NCBI RefSeq assembly: GCF_027186265.1
Contig: NZ_CP114176.1
Span: 248,001-312,000, forward strand
DNA from: Lentibacillus daqui
GTDB taxonomy: Bacteria > Bacillota > Bacilli > Bacillales > Amphibacillaceae
Length of the DNA stretch: 64,000 bases
Direction of reading: 5' to 3'
Below, in pieces: positions 34,770 to 42,132 of the stretch. The notes under the pieces were generated by a model. The model had not been told where the DNA came from and did not search any database. It worked only from the letters and a program-made list of their open reading frames with translations. Position numbers and translations under genes: made by a program. How positions within the stretch are numbered: position 1 is the first letter of the stretch; each line of letters opens with the position of its first letter.

Positions 34770-34922
34770 ATGGAACTAAGTGAAGACAAAAAGAAAAAGC
34801 GGCTGACTTTGCATCAATTGATGTTAAGGTTTACGAAAATGCATCAGAAAAAAGCGGATTTACATGCTTCGATTGCAGCAGTGATAACTTTGATGACGGT
34901 CATTTTTTATGAAATGAAGTGA
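34770..34922 (+). CDS. Small single-pass membrane protein in the pgs locus (CapE/PgsE-like position)
   Basis: A 50-residue protein: a basic N-terminus (MELSEDKKKKRLTLHQLMLR, then FTKMHQKKAD) and one C-terminal helix (ASIAAVITLMTVIFYEMK). AAGGGA nine bases upstream supports ATG 34770. Its TGA overlaps the next ATG (TGATG), so translation is coupled to the gamma-glutamyltransferase gene. Its place and size resemble PgsE/CapE, the small helper of poly-gamma-glutamate synthesis, but I see no sequence match. With pgsA/capA missing from the cluster it may be the third synthase subunit. Too short for routine gene calling. Confidence 0.7.
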   Translation: MELSEDKKKKRLTLHQLMLRFTKMHQKKADLHASIAAVITLMTVIFYEMK

Positions 34923-36541
34923 TGGTGATGAAGAAAAAGCGGTGGTATATAGCAATTGTGTTAGGGATTATCTTGTTCATGATAGTCCCTTCTCTTATAG
35001 GATCAAATAAGGGTGAAAACACCTACCATATTTTTAATAAAAAAGAGAATCATGAACATCAATATGGGGTGGCTAGTGATAACTCTATGGCGGTTGAAGT
35101 GGGAATGGACGTCCTAAATAATGGCGGCAATGCGGTAGATGCGGCTGTGGCCGTTGCCTATGTGCTGAATGTTATTGAACCTTCGTTAGGCGGAATCGGA
35201 GGCGGTGGAACACTTATGGTCATGAATCCTGATAGTAAGCCTGTGGTCTATGACTATCGGGAAACGGCTCCGGAAGACGGTGACTTACCCGAGAAAGGCA
35301 TTGGCGTTATGGGCTTTGTAAAAGGTATGGAAACGGTTCACAATGATTATGGGAAGCTTCCGATGGAGTCATTGCTGGAACCTGCCATTGAAATGGCGAA
35401 TAATGGGTTCAAGGTTTCTGAAACATTACATGAGCGATTAAAGGGCGCATCCAATCGATTAGATACAGAGGCATTACCTTATTTTCATCATGGAAAAGCG
35501 GTGAAACCGGGAATGATTATAAAGGATTTGGAAATGGCGGAAACATTGCGTCAGATTCAAAAGGACGGCTCCGATGCCTTTTATAAAGGTGAAATAGCAG
35601 ACATGATCCATGAGAAGGTTCCGGAAATAGAGCTAAGTGATTTGAGAAATTATCACGTCGAAAAAAGGGAACCTCTAGAAATAGAATATAAGGGTTATAG
35701 CATATATTTACCTCCACCCGCAAATGGAGGTGTTATGATTGCTCAGGAATTATTGATGGCAAAACACTTGGAGTGGGACGAGAACAATCTACATTCTTTC
35801 ATTAAAAATATCGGAACCATGAATCGATTAGCATATAAGGACCGAATTGAAAACATTGGTGACCCGAATGAAATTGATATGGATCTAGATGAATTGTTAT
35901 CCGATGAACATATCAAAAACATGCTAAGGAAAAAAGACGATGATCTGCGAGTGGAACTGGATTCAAAGGGGGATATAGCGGATCATGCCAATACCACCCA
36001 TTTTACTATTATAGATAAAAACGGCATGATGGTGTCGTCAACAAACACTTTAAGTAGCTTCTTTGGATCCGGGGAACGTGTCGGTGGATTCTTTTTAAAT
36101 AACGAATTGGATAACTTTAGTACTAGTGATTCCTCATCAAATCGCCCAAAAGGAGGAAAACGTCCTTTTAGTTATACATCCCCTATCATCGTTTCCAAGG
36201 ACGATCAACCTGTGTTGGGAATTGGTGCTGCAGGAGGGAGAAGGATCACCTCGGTTTTAACAAGTATCTTGGTACAACACCTTGAATTCGGAATTCCACT
36301 TCAAGACGCAGTGGATAAACCTAGGTTCTTTATGGAATTGAATGATGATGCGATTCGTTTGGAAGAGGAAATTCCGCAAGATGTAAAAGATAAATGGAAA
36401 GATGACGATTTTAACCTCATTGAAAATTATCGTTCCGTTTATTTTGGGAGTGTCGAGTCTCTAGAAATCATTGACGGACATATCCACGGTGGTTCAGATA
36501 AAAGAAGAAACGGATCATGGCAAAGTAAAAATGGTACGTAA
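34922..36541 (+). CDS. capD: Gamma-glutamyltransferase, CapD/Ggt-like
   Basis: N-terminal nucleophile hydrolase that cuts or transfers poly-gamma-glutamate or glutathione-type gamma-glutamyl groups, anchored or secreted by an N-terminal helix (WYIAIVLGIILFMIVPSLIG). The autoprocessing and catalytic threonine lies in DHANTTHFTIIDKNG. GNAVDAAVAVAYVLNVIEPS and GIGGGGTLMV mark the large subunit, and GERVGGFFLNNELDNF and GIGAAGGRRITS the small one. Position after pgsBC argues for a CapD role (anchoring, trimming or release of polymer). ATG 34922 overlaps the upstream stop; GTG 34919 is also open. The sequence ends 0-1 bases before the DUF72 remnant. Confidence 0.9.
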   Translation: MVMKKKRWYIAIVLGIILFMIVPSLIGSNKGENTYHIFNKKENHEHQYGVASDNSMAVEVGMDVLNNGGNAVDAAVAVAYVLNVIEPSLGGIGGGGTLMVMNPDSKPVVYDYRETAPEDGDLPEKGIGVMGFVKGMETVHNDYGKLPMESLLEPAIEMANNGFKVSETLHERLKGASNRLDTEALPYFHHGKAVKPGMIIKDLEMAETLRQIQKDGSDAFYKGEIADMIHEKVPEIELSDLRNYHVEKREPLEIEYKGYSIYLPPPANGGVMIAQELLMAKHLEWDENNLHSFIKNIGTMNRLAYKDRIENIGDPNEIDMDLDELLSDEHIKNMLRKKDDDLRVELDSKGDIADHANTTHFTIIDKNGMMVSSTNTLSSFFGSGERVGGFFLNNELDNFSTSDSSSNRPKGGKRPFSYTSPIIVSKDDQPVLGIGAAGGRRITSVLTSILVQHLEFGIPLQDAVDKPRFFMELNDDAIRLEEEIPQDVKDKWKDDDFNLIENYRSVYFGSVESLEIIDGHIHGGSDKRRNGSWQSKNGT

Positions 36542-36639
36542 AATCAGGCGGCGATGCGGGGGTTAATGCTAAGCAATTTCAAGAAATGCTGGGAATTGAA
36601 TATGAGGGACTGGCACCAAAACAATTGCGACTATTTTAA
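36541..36639 (+). pseudogene. Remnant of a DUF72 gene 3' end
   Basis: 33 codons reading SGGDAGVNAKQFQEMLGIEY, then EGLAPKQLRLF and stop, near-identical to the C-terminus of the DUF72 protein at 28195-29049. Nucleotide similarity continues a few bases past the stop (CGGGG). No start or upstream part is present. It forms a direct repeat with 28954-29058 around the IS607/pgs segment. Confidence 0.85.
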
Positions 36640-36687
36640 CGGGGGACAGTCCTTACGCATCCCGCTGATATAACCAAGATGCACCAC

Positions 36688-37041
36688 TTAACCAAATAAT
36701 TTTTGGTAAATTTGCTTGGCATATGTGGCAAATTTTTTGTTTTTATCTAACTGTCTTTGATTAACAAACGCGTCAAATTTAGTCTTGCTTTGTACATTGG
36801 CTTTTTCCTTATTCCCGGTGGCTGCAGTTACCAGATCATCCACGGTAATGTCTTTTCTTTTTTTGTCCGTTTCCTCCGCCAGATATCCAGCATTTTTTAG
36901 CATGCGATACCCCATTCGAATTTCCGGAGACAGTCCTTGTAATTCCTCTCGTAGATTGAGTCGTTTACCTTTACCAGGAAGATCATCAAACTCGCCCTTA
37001 TCAATCGCATCTTTTATCCTTTCCTCAACAAACATATACAT
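36688..37041 (-). CDS. DUF1992 / DnaJ-related small protein
   Basis: A 117-residue protein of the DUF1992 family (sometimes labelled DnaJ homologue subfamily C member 28-like). The signature near the start, VEERIKDAIDKGEFDDLPGK followed by GKRLNL, is clear, with NAGYLAEETDKKRKDITVDD later. No J-domain HPD motif is present, and the function is unknown. AGGAGGTG six bases upstream selects ATG 37041; the longer frame to 37146 has no ribosome site. It has no membrane segment. Confidence 0.85.
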   Translation of the reverse strand: MYMFVEERIKDAIDKGEFDDLPGKGKRLNLREELQGLSPEIRMGYRMLKNAGYLAEETDKKRKDITVDDLVTAATGNKEKANVQSKTKFDAFVNQRQLDKNKKFATYAKQIYQKLFG

Positions 37042-37298
37042 ATTGTGCACCTCCTGTTTACCTGTGTAGTTATAAGTATTATACCAGTTCATCTTACGTA
37101 TTGATATGGATGTTTGGACCGTACGGGAGTTCATTCTTTTATACAATATTAACCAACCCTTTATTGCAATTAAATAATTCCCAAACGATTAACAAGCTTA
37201 TTGATATGAAAAAAGATTGGACAGAACAACTCAATATGGCATTTAATGCAATAAAATTCAAAAGGTTGTAAAACTATGTTACACTAATATTAGCAAAT

Positions 37299-37316
37299 TG
37301 AATGCATATTCATTTA
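37299..37316. promoter_or_regulatory. FadR-type operator
   Basis: TGAATGCATATTCATTTA matches the Bacillus FadR (TetR family) box TGAATGAMTANTCATTCA at 16 of 18 positions. A possible promoter (TTGTAA 37265-37270, 17 bases, TATTAG 37288-37293) lies just upstream, so binding would block initiation. Long-chain acyl-CoA would relieve it. Confidence 0.72.
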
Positions 37317-37359
37317 AGTAAAATGTATGCGATTTCAGACTAGAAGGGGAAGAGCTGTT

Positions 37360-38139
37360 ATGGCGTTAAAACGAAAGGTAGCAATTATAACGGGTGGAAG
37401 CAATGGGATGGGAAAGGCGATGGCAACCCGTTTTGCAGCCGAGGGAGCCAATGTGGTGATTACGGGTCGGAAACAAGAAAGATTAGATCAGGCCAAAAAA
37501 GACATTAAGAATGAAACAGGAGTAGAAGTATTGGCAGTGCAGATGGATGTACGGAATCGGGAGGATGTCCAGCGTACGGTTGATGCGACGAAAAATACAT
37601 ATGGTTGCATTGATGTTCTTGTTAATAATGCTGCAGGGAATTTTATCTGCCCCGCAGAAGACTTGTCACCAAACGGTTGGAAAGCAGTCATTGATATTTG
37701 TTTGAACGGCACCTGGAATTGCACCCAAATTATTGGTAAAGAAATGATCGCGCAGAAAACTGGTGGTGTCATGTTAAATATGGTGGCTACATATGCATGG
37801 ACTGGATCACCAGGAGTAGTTCACTCGGCATCGGCAAAGGCTGGTATTTTGGCAATGACCAAATCACTTGCTGTTGAATGGGGGAAATATGGAATCCGGA
37901 TCAATGCGATGGCACCAGGACCGATCGAACATACTGGTGGTTCGGAGATTTTATTTGGCTCGGACGATGCTGTTCAACGTATTAAGGAGAAAAATCCGCT
38001 TGGTGTAGTTGGTACACTAACCGATGTGACTGAGGCAGCAACATTTCTTGTCTCTGATCAGTCCCGTTATATTAATGGCGACTGCTTGACCATTGACGGA
38101 GGGCAGTGGATGGCAAATGACAGGTTTATGCAGAACTAA
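37360..38139 (+). CDS. fadH: 2,4-dienoyl-CoA reductase (short-chain dehydrogenase)
   Basis: NADPH-dependent reduction of dienoyl-CoA during breakdown of unsaturated fatty acids. A 259-residue SDR of the DECR type: IITGGSNGMGKAMATRFAAE (cofactor loop), NNAAGNF, LNGTWNCTQ, VATYAWTGSPGVVHSASAKAG and NAMAPGPIEHTGG. The usual catalytic Tyr of YxxxK is Ser (HSASAKAG), as is normal in this subfamily, so this is not a lesion. AGGGGA upstream selects ATG 37360 over an upstream in-frame ATG that overlaps the leader. The FadR box and the adjoining enoyl-CoA hydratase gene (25-base gap) support a beta-oxidation role. Confidence 0.9.
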   Translation: MALKRKVAIITGGSNGMGKAMATRFAAEGANVVITGRKQERLDQAKKDIKNETGVEVLAVQMDVRNREDVQRTVDATKNTYGCIDVLVNNAAGNFICPAEDLSPNGWKAVIDICLNGTWNCTQIIGKEMIAQKTGGVMLNMVATYAWTGSPGVVHSASAKAGILAMTKSLAVEWGKYGIRINAMAPGPIEHTGGSEILFGSDDAVQRIKEKNPLGVVGTLTDVTEAATFLVSDQSRYINGDCLTIDGGQWMANDRFMQN

Positions 38140-38164
38140 TTTTTTAACGTGGAGGAGTTAAACC

Positions 38165-38944
38165 ATGGAAGAATTATTGATTGATACGCAAAATGGCGTC
38201 CGAACATTGACACTAAACCGCCCTGAACGAATGAATGCGATTCATGATGCATTTAGTACACAAATCGAACAAGCCCTTCAGCAAGCTTCAGCCGATGATG
38301 ATGTCCGGGTTGTTGTTATTACCGGAAAAGGAAAGGCCTTCTGTGCCGGGCTGGATTTAACAATGGCACAAGATAAATCTACGACAAGACATGAACAATT
38401 GGATGAATTGGGCTGGGTTGGACGGCAGGCATTGGGTATTGTCCATTGTGATAAACCGGTTATTGCCGCAATTAATGGGGTTGCAGCGGGAGCAGGTTTA
38501 TCTTTGGCACTTGCATGTGACTTGTGCTTCATGACCCAAAGTGCCCGAGTAACGACAGGTTATATCCGCCGTGGGTTAAATCCTGATGCCGGGATGAGTT
38601 ATTTTTTGCCGCGGCTCGTTGGTAAAGCAAAAGCAACGGAATTGATCTTTACCGGACGTGATATTCAAGCTGATGAAGCGGAACGTATTGGCTTAGTAAG
38701 CAGTGTTTTCCCGGATGACATATTTATGGATCGCATTCGTGACATAGCTGAGGAACTAGCCAGTGGACCGCCGATTGCACTTACACTGTCGAAGCGGCTC
38801 CTTACCGCAAGTCCTGATGTTGAGCTTATTACAATTTTAAAACAGGAGTATGCATTTATTAAACAATGCTTCGGGACGGAAGATGTAAAAGAAGGCGTTC
38901 AGGCATTTTTGGAGAAACGGAAACCTGAGTTTGTTGGGAAGTAG
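38165..38944 (+). CDS. Enoyl-CoA hydratase/isomerase
   Basis: Crotonase-fold enzyme of 259 residues acting on enoyl-CoA intermediates. The oxyanion-hole segments GKGKAFCAGLDL and AAINGVAAGAGLSLALACDL are present. At the catalytic positions it has Asp-type residues (NPDAGMSYFLPR) typical of isomerase or PaaG-like members rather than the Glu pair of classical hydratases. GGAGG precedes ATG 38165. It forms an operon with fadH under the FadR box and probably handles double-bond isomerisation of unsaturated acyl-CoA. Confidence 0.88.
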   Translation: MEELLIDTQNGVRTLTLNRPERMNAIHDAFSTQIEQALQQASADDDVRVVVITGKGKAFCAGLDLTMAQDKSTTRHEQLDELGWVGRQALGIVHCDKPVIAAINGVAAGAGLSLALACDLCFMTQSARVTTGYIRRGLNPDAGMSYFLPRLVGKAKATELIFTGRDIQADEAERIGLVSSVFPDDIFMDRIRDIAEELASGPPIALTLSKRLLTASPDVELITILKQEYAFIKQCFGTEDVKEGVQAFLEKRKPEFVGK

Positions 38945-39173
38945 AGCGTTTCTACTATGTATGAAATTGATAGCTGTTGGTAATAGTTTCATATATTGTT
39001 TACTCGAAATATCATAGGCTTTGCAACTAAAGTACTTGTGCATTTATTTGATGTTTTTGCTTTACTTTTTCATTAGCACCCGAACTTCTCCTCCATTGAC
39101 ATAGGAGTAAATTCCAAGCACTATGTTTAAGGAAATGTTAAAATTTAAAAAAGGCTATTTTCAGGAGCACATT

Positions 39174-40022
39174 ATGAATTTGATTGAACTAATAAATATT
39201 GACTTTACCATAAATAAACAAAAGGTACTGAAAGATGTTTCTTTAGGAATAAGAGCTAATGAATGCATTGCGATTACTGGTAAGAATGGTTCAGGTAAAA
39301 GTACGCTTTTGAAATTGATCGCGGGCTTTGCCGTGCCAACTATAGGAAAAATCAATCGATTGACTAATAAAATAAGTTACGTTCCAGAACGGCCTCCCGA
39401 ATCGCTACGATTTACACCAAAAGAATACCTAAGACATATGGGGAAAATAGCGGGACTTGAAACCAAAGCACTCCATTCTCGAATGAATGCGTTGATTAGA
39501 CAATTCGGGTTAACAGAATATGAGAATGTTGTCATACATCGCCTGTCGAAAGGGAATAAGCAAAAGGTTAATATCATGCAGGCTTTGTTATCCAATCCAG
39601 ATATAATTTTGCTTGATGAGCCACTATCCGGATTGGATTCGCGGTCACAGGAGGAATTCGTAAAATTATTAGTGGAATTAAAAACAGAAGGTAAATCGAT
39701 TATCTTCACTTGTCATGAACCTTATTTAAAAGAACAAATAGCTGATCGGACAATTAATGTCGCAAAGCAGCAAATCAAAGAGATTGTTGAAGGCAACTAT
39801 TTCCGTTCAATTGAATTTTCTGGAAGATCAACGGTATTCCATCCATTTATTCAAAACACTCGGGATATCATTGACTATAAATGCCATTCTTCAACGACAT
39901 ATGAAATAAAGGTGATTTCTACCAGTAGCGACCAAATTGTAGCACAAATTATCGAACTTGGTGGATCATTGGAATTTGTATCCCGTCCGACAGAGGTCCA
40001 TGTGGAAATGAAGGATAAATAG
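39174..40022 (+). CDS. ABC transporter ATP-binding protein
   Basis: Single nucleotide-binding domain of 282 residues. Walker A GKNGSGKSTLLKLIAG, Q-loop region ISYVPERPPESL, signature RLSKGNKQKVN (degenerate from LSGGQ), Walker B IILLDEPLSGLD and the switch His in FTCHEP. The ABC-2 type with a C-terminal extension of about 80 residues is common in exporters of unknown substrate. AGGAG before ATG 39174 rejects the longer frame from 39123. It is followed after 16 bases by its membrane partner. Confidence 0.9.
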   Translation: MNLIELINIDFTINKQKVLKDVSLGIRANECIAITGKNGSGKSTLLKLIAGFAVPTIGKINRLTNKISYVPERPPESLRFTPKEYLRHMGKIAGLETKALHSRMNALIRQFGLTEYENVVIHRLSKGNKQKVNIMQALLSNPDIILLDEPLSGLDSRSQEEFVKLLVELKTEGKSIIFTCHEPYLKEQIADRTINVAKQQIKEIVEGNYFRSIEFSGRSTVFHPFIQNTRDIIDYKCHSSTTYEIKVISTSSDQIVAQIIELGGSLEFVSRPTEVHVEMKDK

Positions 40023-40038
40023 AACGCAGGTGAATGAT

Positions 40039-40746
40039 ATGAGATATATGATAAGGTATATGTTGCAAGATTACATCCGGACTTATTCGTTTGTGCCTCC
40101 TGTTTTGCTTTTTATTATTTGGACAATTGTTTCCTATACATATGTACCGAATCCTGTTTTTGACAGCTTTGCGATTGCTTGTGCTGCGCTTTATCTTATA
40201 GTTGCGTGGCTTGCCATAACATTAATGGATACTGAGGAACTTGTTCAACAGCAAATCACCATGTTGCATGCAAACAGTTATGTTAAGGTATTTAGTGCAA
40301 AGATCCTGTCTATTTTGTTCCTTGCCGCGTTACTATCTCTATTTGCCGTTATTTACCCGCTTATAATTGGTGCATTCAACCGTTCTGTTACAGTGCTGGA
40401 TTGTTTCATTGCGTTCATGTCCCTTATACTTATTTCACTATTAAGCATTTCCATAGCGGTTTTTTTCAGTCGGGCGTTTCACAGTCGAACACTCAGCTCC
40501 TGGTTGTTATTGGCCCTAATATTGGTTGTTTCCTTAGTGCGTAGCGGTATCGAGAATGTATTGCCTGATTCATTTGCTTTAGTTACGTGGGTTCTACCTC
40601 CTTCCTTTATGATTTTGGATATTCTTGGAGAGGAAACGATCAAATTGGGACCTATTACATTGCTAAAGTGGTTGTATGTGATAGCATACTCTGTTCTGTT
40701 GTTTTATATTTTTTTAAAGGTCAAGGTACGAAAGGGTTTATACTAA
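40039..40746 (+). CDS. ABC-2 type transporter membrane subunit
   Basis: A polytopic protein of about 235 residues with six hydrophobic segments (for example FVPPVLLFIIWTIVSYTYV, FLAALLSLFAVIYPLIIGAF and LLLALILVVSLVRSGIENVL). It has no recognised domain beyond an ABC-2 permease shape. The position directly after the ATPase gene makes it the cognate permease. AGGTGA five bases upstream favours ATG 40039 over GTG 40030. The substrate is unknown. Confidence 0.8.
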   Translation: MRYMIRYMLQDYIRTYSFVPPVLLFIIWTIVSYTYVPNPVFDSFAIACAALYLIVAWLAITLMDTEELVQQQITMLHANSYVKVFSAKILSILFLAALLSLFAVIYPLIIGAFNRSVTVLDCFIAFMSLILISLLSISIAVFFSRAFHSRTLSSWLLLALILVVSLVRSGIENVLPDSFALVTWVLPPSFMILDILGEETIKLGPITLLKWLYVIAYSVLLFYIFLKVKVRKGLY

Positions 40747-40773
40747 TTAATAAGAAAGGTTAAGATACCTGTT

Positions 40774-41532
40774 ATGACAAAAATAACCTTCCAAAACATC
40801 CAAACAATCGGTCATGTCATTCATGAAACGGATCAATATCGGCAATTCCATTATCCGGAAATGCTTATTCGTTATGATAGTAATTTTATTGATTTTAAAA
40901 GCATGCCATCACTAACAACATTCATGGAAACAGAAAAATACTTAAGAGATTTTCATTTGCAGCACGGACAACATCATGTCAAATTTACTTTTCCTGAAAA
41001 TGAAAAGCTAAGCGAGGAGCTAAGAAATTATTTTTGTAAACTGAATTATGATGTTGGTTTTCTGGAATTATACGCGATCCAGCCTAGTCAGTTTCCGTCA
41101 ATAGCTGACAACCCGGACATCCAGGTTTATCAGGTGAGAGGCAACCATGTACAGGAATTTCTTGCTTTGCGGTATCGGCAAGATTTGCAATTTGGGAAGG
41201 AATTTGCAGATCAACGGGTTAACCTTACCCGCCGTCAATTGGAGGATCCTGCTATCATCCAGTTGATTGCCTATTATCAAGGTGTTCCAGCTGGATCAGT
41301 CGATGTCATCATTGCCGATGATACGGTAGAAATTGATGGTTTGCACGTTGGAGAATCATTCCAAAGAAAAGGGATTGGCAGCAGGTTACAACAATACGTG
41401 ATGCAGACCTTCCCGGATAAGACTGTGATATTGGTTGCCGATGGGGAGGATACTCCAAAAGAAATGTATCGTAAACAGCATTACAATTACCTTGGTTTTC
41501 AATATGAAGTGCAAAAAATTTTTCCTGTTTGA
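40774..41532 (+). CDS. GNAT family N-acetyltransferase
   Basis: A 252-residue protein whose C-terminal half is a GNAT acetyltransferase: VDVIIADDTVEIDGLHVGES followed by FQRKGIGSRLQQYV, where RKGIGS is the acetyl-CoA pyrophosphate loop, and a terminal YLGFQYEVQKIF strand. The N-terminal half (1-120) is a divergent GNAT-like fold, so it may be a tandem GNAT of the YobR kind. The acceptor substrate is unknown. It follows the ABC pair by 27 bases and could be cotranscribed. Confidence 0.85.
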   Translation: MTKITFQNIQTIGHVIHETDQYRQFHYPEMLIRYDSNFIDFKSMPSLTTFMETEKYLRDFHLQHGQHHVKFTFPENEKLSEELRNYFCKLNYDVGFLELYAIQPSQFPSIADNPDIQVYQVRGNHVQEFLALRYRQDLQFGKEFADQRVNLTRRQLEDPAIIQLIAYYQGVPAGSVDVIIADDTVEIDGLHVGESFQRKGIGSRLQQYVMQTFPDKTVILVADGEDTPKEMYRKQHYNYLGFQYEVQKIFPV

Positions 41533-41639
41533 TAGTTCGCTTCAATGAGAACGGTTATCAATCCGTTTTTTCTTTGCTGTACAACCGCTTTCTTGATAAA
41601 GTATATCTAATAAAAGCTTTGACAAAGGAGGTACATATG

Positions 41640-41969
41640 ATGGCTACCATCGACGACTTTACAAAATTGGATATCCGTATTGGGACGGTATTAAAGGCAG
41701 AACCCTTTCCGGAAGCAAGAAAACCGGCGATTAAACTGGAAATTGATTTTGGTGAGCTAGGTGTCAAACGGTCTTCTGCCCAAATTACCAAGCGATACGA
41801 ACCAGAGGAGCTCGTCAATCGCCAGGTGGCAGCCGTGGTGAATTTTCCACCAATGCGGGTTGCCGGGTTTAAATCCGAGGTGCTGGTATTGGGCGGAACA
41901 CCGGAAGAAGGGGATGTGGTCCTCTTGCGCCCGGATGAACCGGTTAAGAACGGCTCGCCAATTTCGTGA
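41640..41969 (+). CDS. csaA: CsaA, tRNA-binding-domain chaperone-like protein
   Basis: A 109-residue OB-fold protein of the tRNA-binding domain family, described in Bacillus subtilis as CsaA, with chaperone and secretion-related activity. The sequence is nearly collinear with it: TIDDFTKLDIRIGTVLKAEP, FPEARKPAIKLEIDFG, SSAQITKRYEPEELVNRQV, AVVNFPPMRVAGFKSEVLVL and GGTPEEGDVVLLRPDEPV. AAAGGAGG at 41624 supports ATG 41640 (spacing 8) or 41637 (spacing 5); the former gives the conserved MAxIDDF start. A terminator follows. Confidence 0.95.
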   Translation: MATIDDFTKLDIRIGTVLKAEPFPEARKPAIKLEIDFGELGVKRSSAQITKRYEPEELVNRQVAAVVNFPPMRVAGFKSEVLVLGGTPEEGDVVLLRPDEPVKNGSPIS

Positions 41970-41991
41970 TATGGGGATAAATCCTAAATCT

Positions 41992-42031
41992 AAAAGGGAA
42001 GCAACCTTAGAAAGGAAACTTCTCTTTTTTT
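41992..42031 (+). terminator. Intrinsic terminator after csaA
   Basis: AAAAGGGAAG pairs with CTTCTCTTTT, ending in a run of seven T. Confidence 0.75.
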
Positions 42032-42132
42032 CTATCCGGAATTAAGAAAAAAACTGGTTAGGATATGTTTTGCTTCTTTTCATATTTCAAGTATCATAGA
42101 GTTAAAGAGAAGTAGAGGGAGGAGTTTTCCTT

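Noticed and set aside
28954..36645. Integrase-mediated island with a clean att duplication
   Set aside because: No tyrosine integrase is present in the segment and the flanking repeats differ at about a tenth of positions, so a recent site-specific integration is unlikely.
37765..37860. Loss of the catalytic Tyr in the SDR at 37360 as a pseudogene sign
   Set aside because: The dienoyl-CoA reductase subfamily normally lacks this Tyr; the HSAxAKAG pattern is standard.
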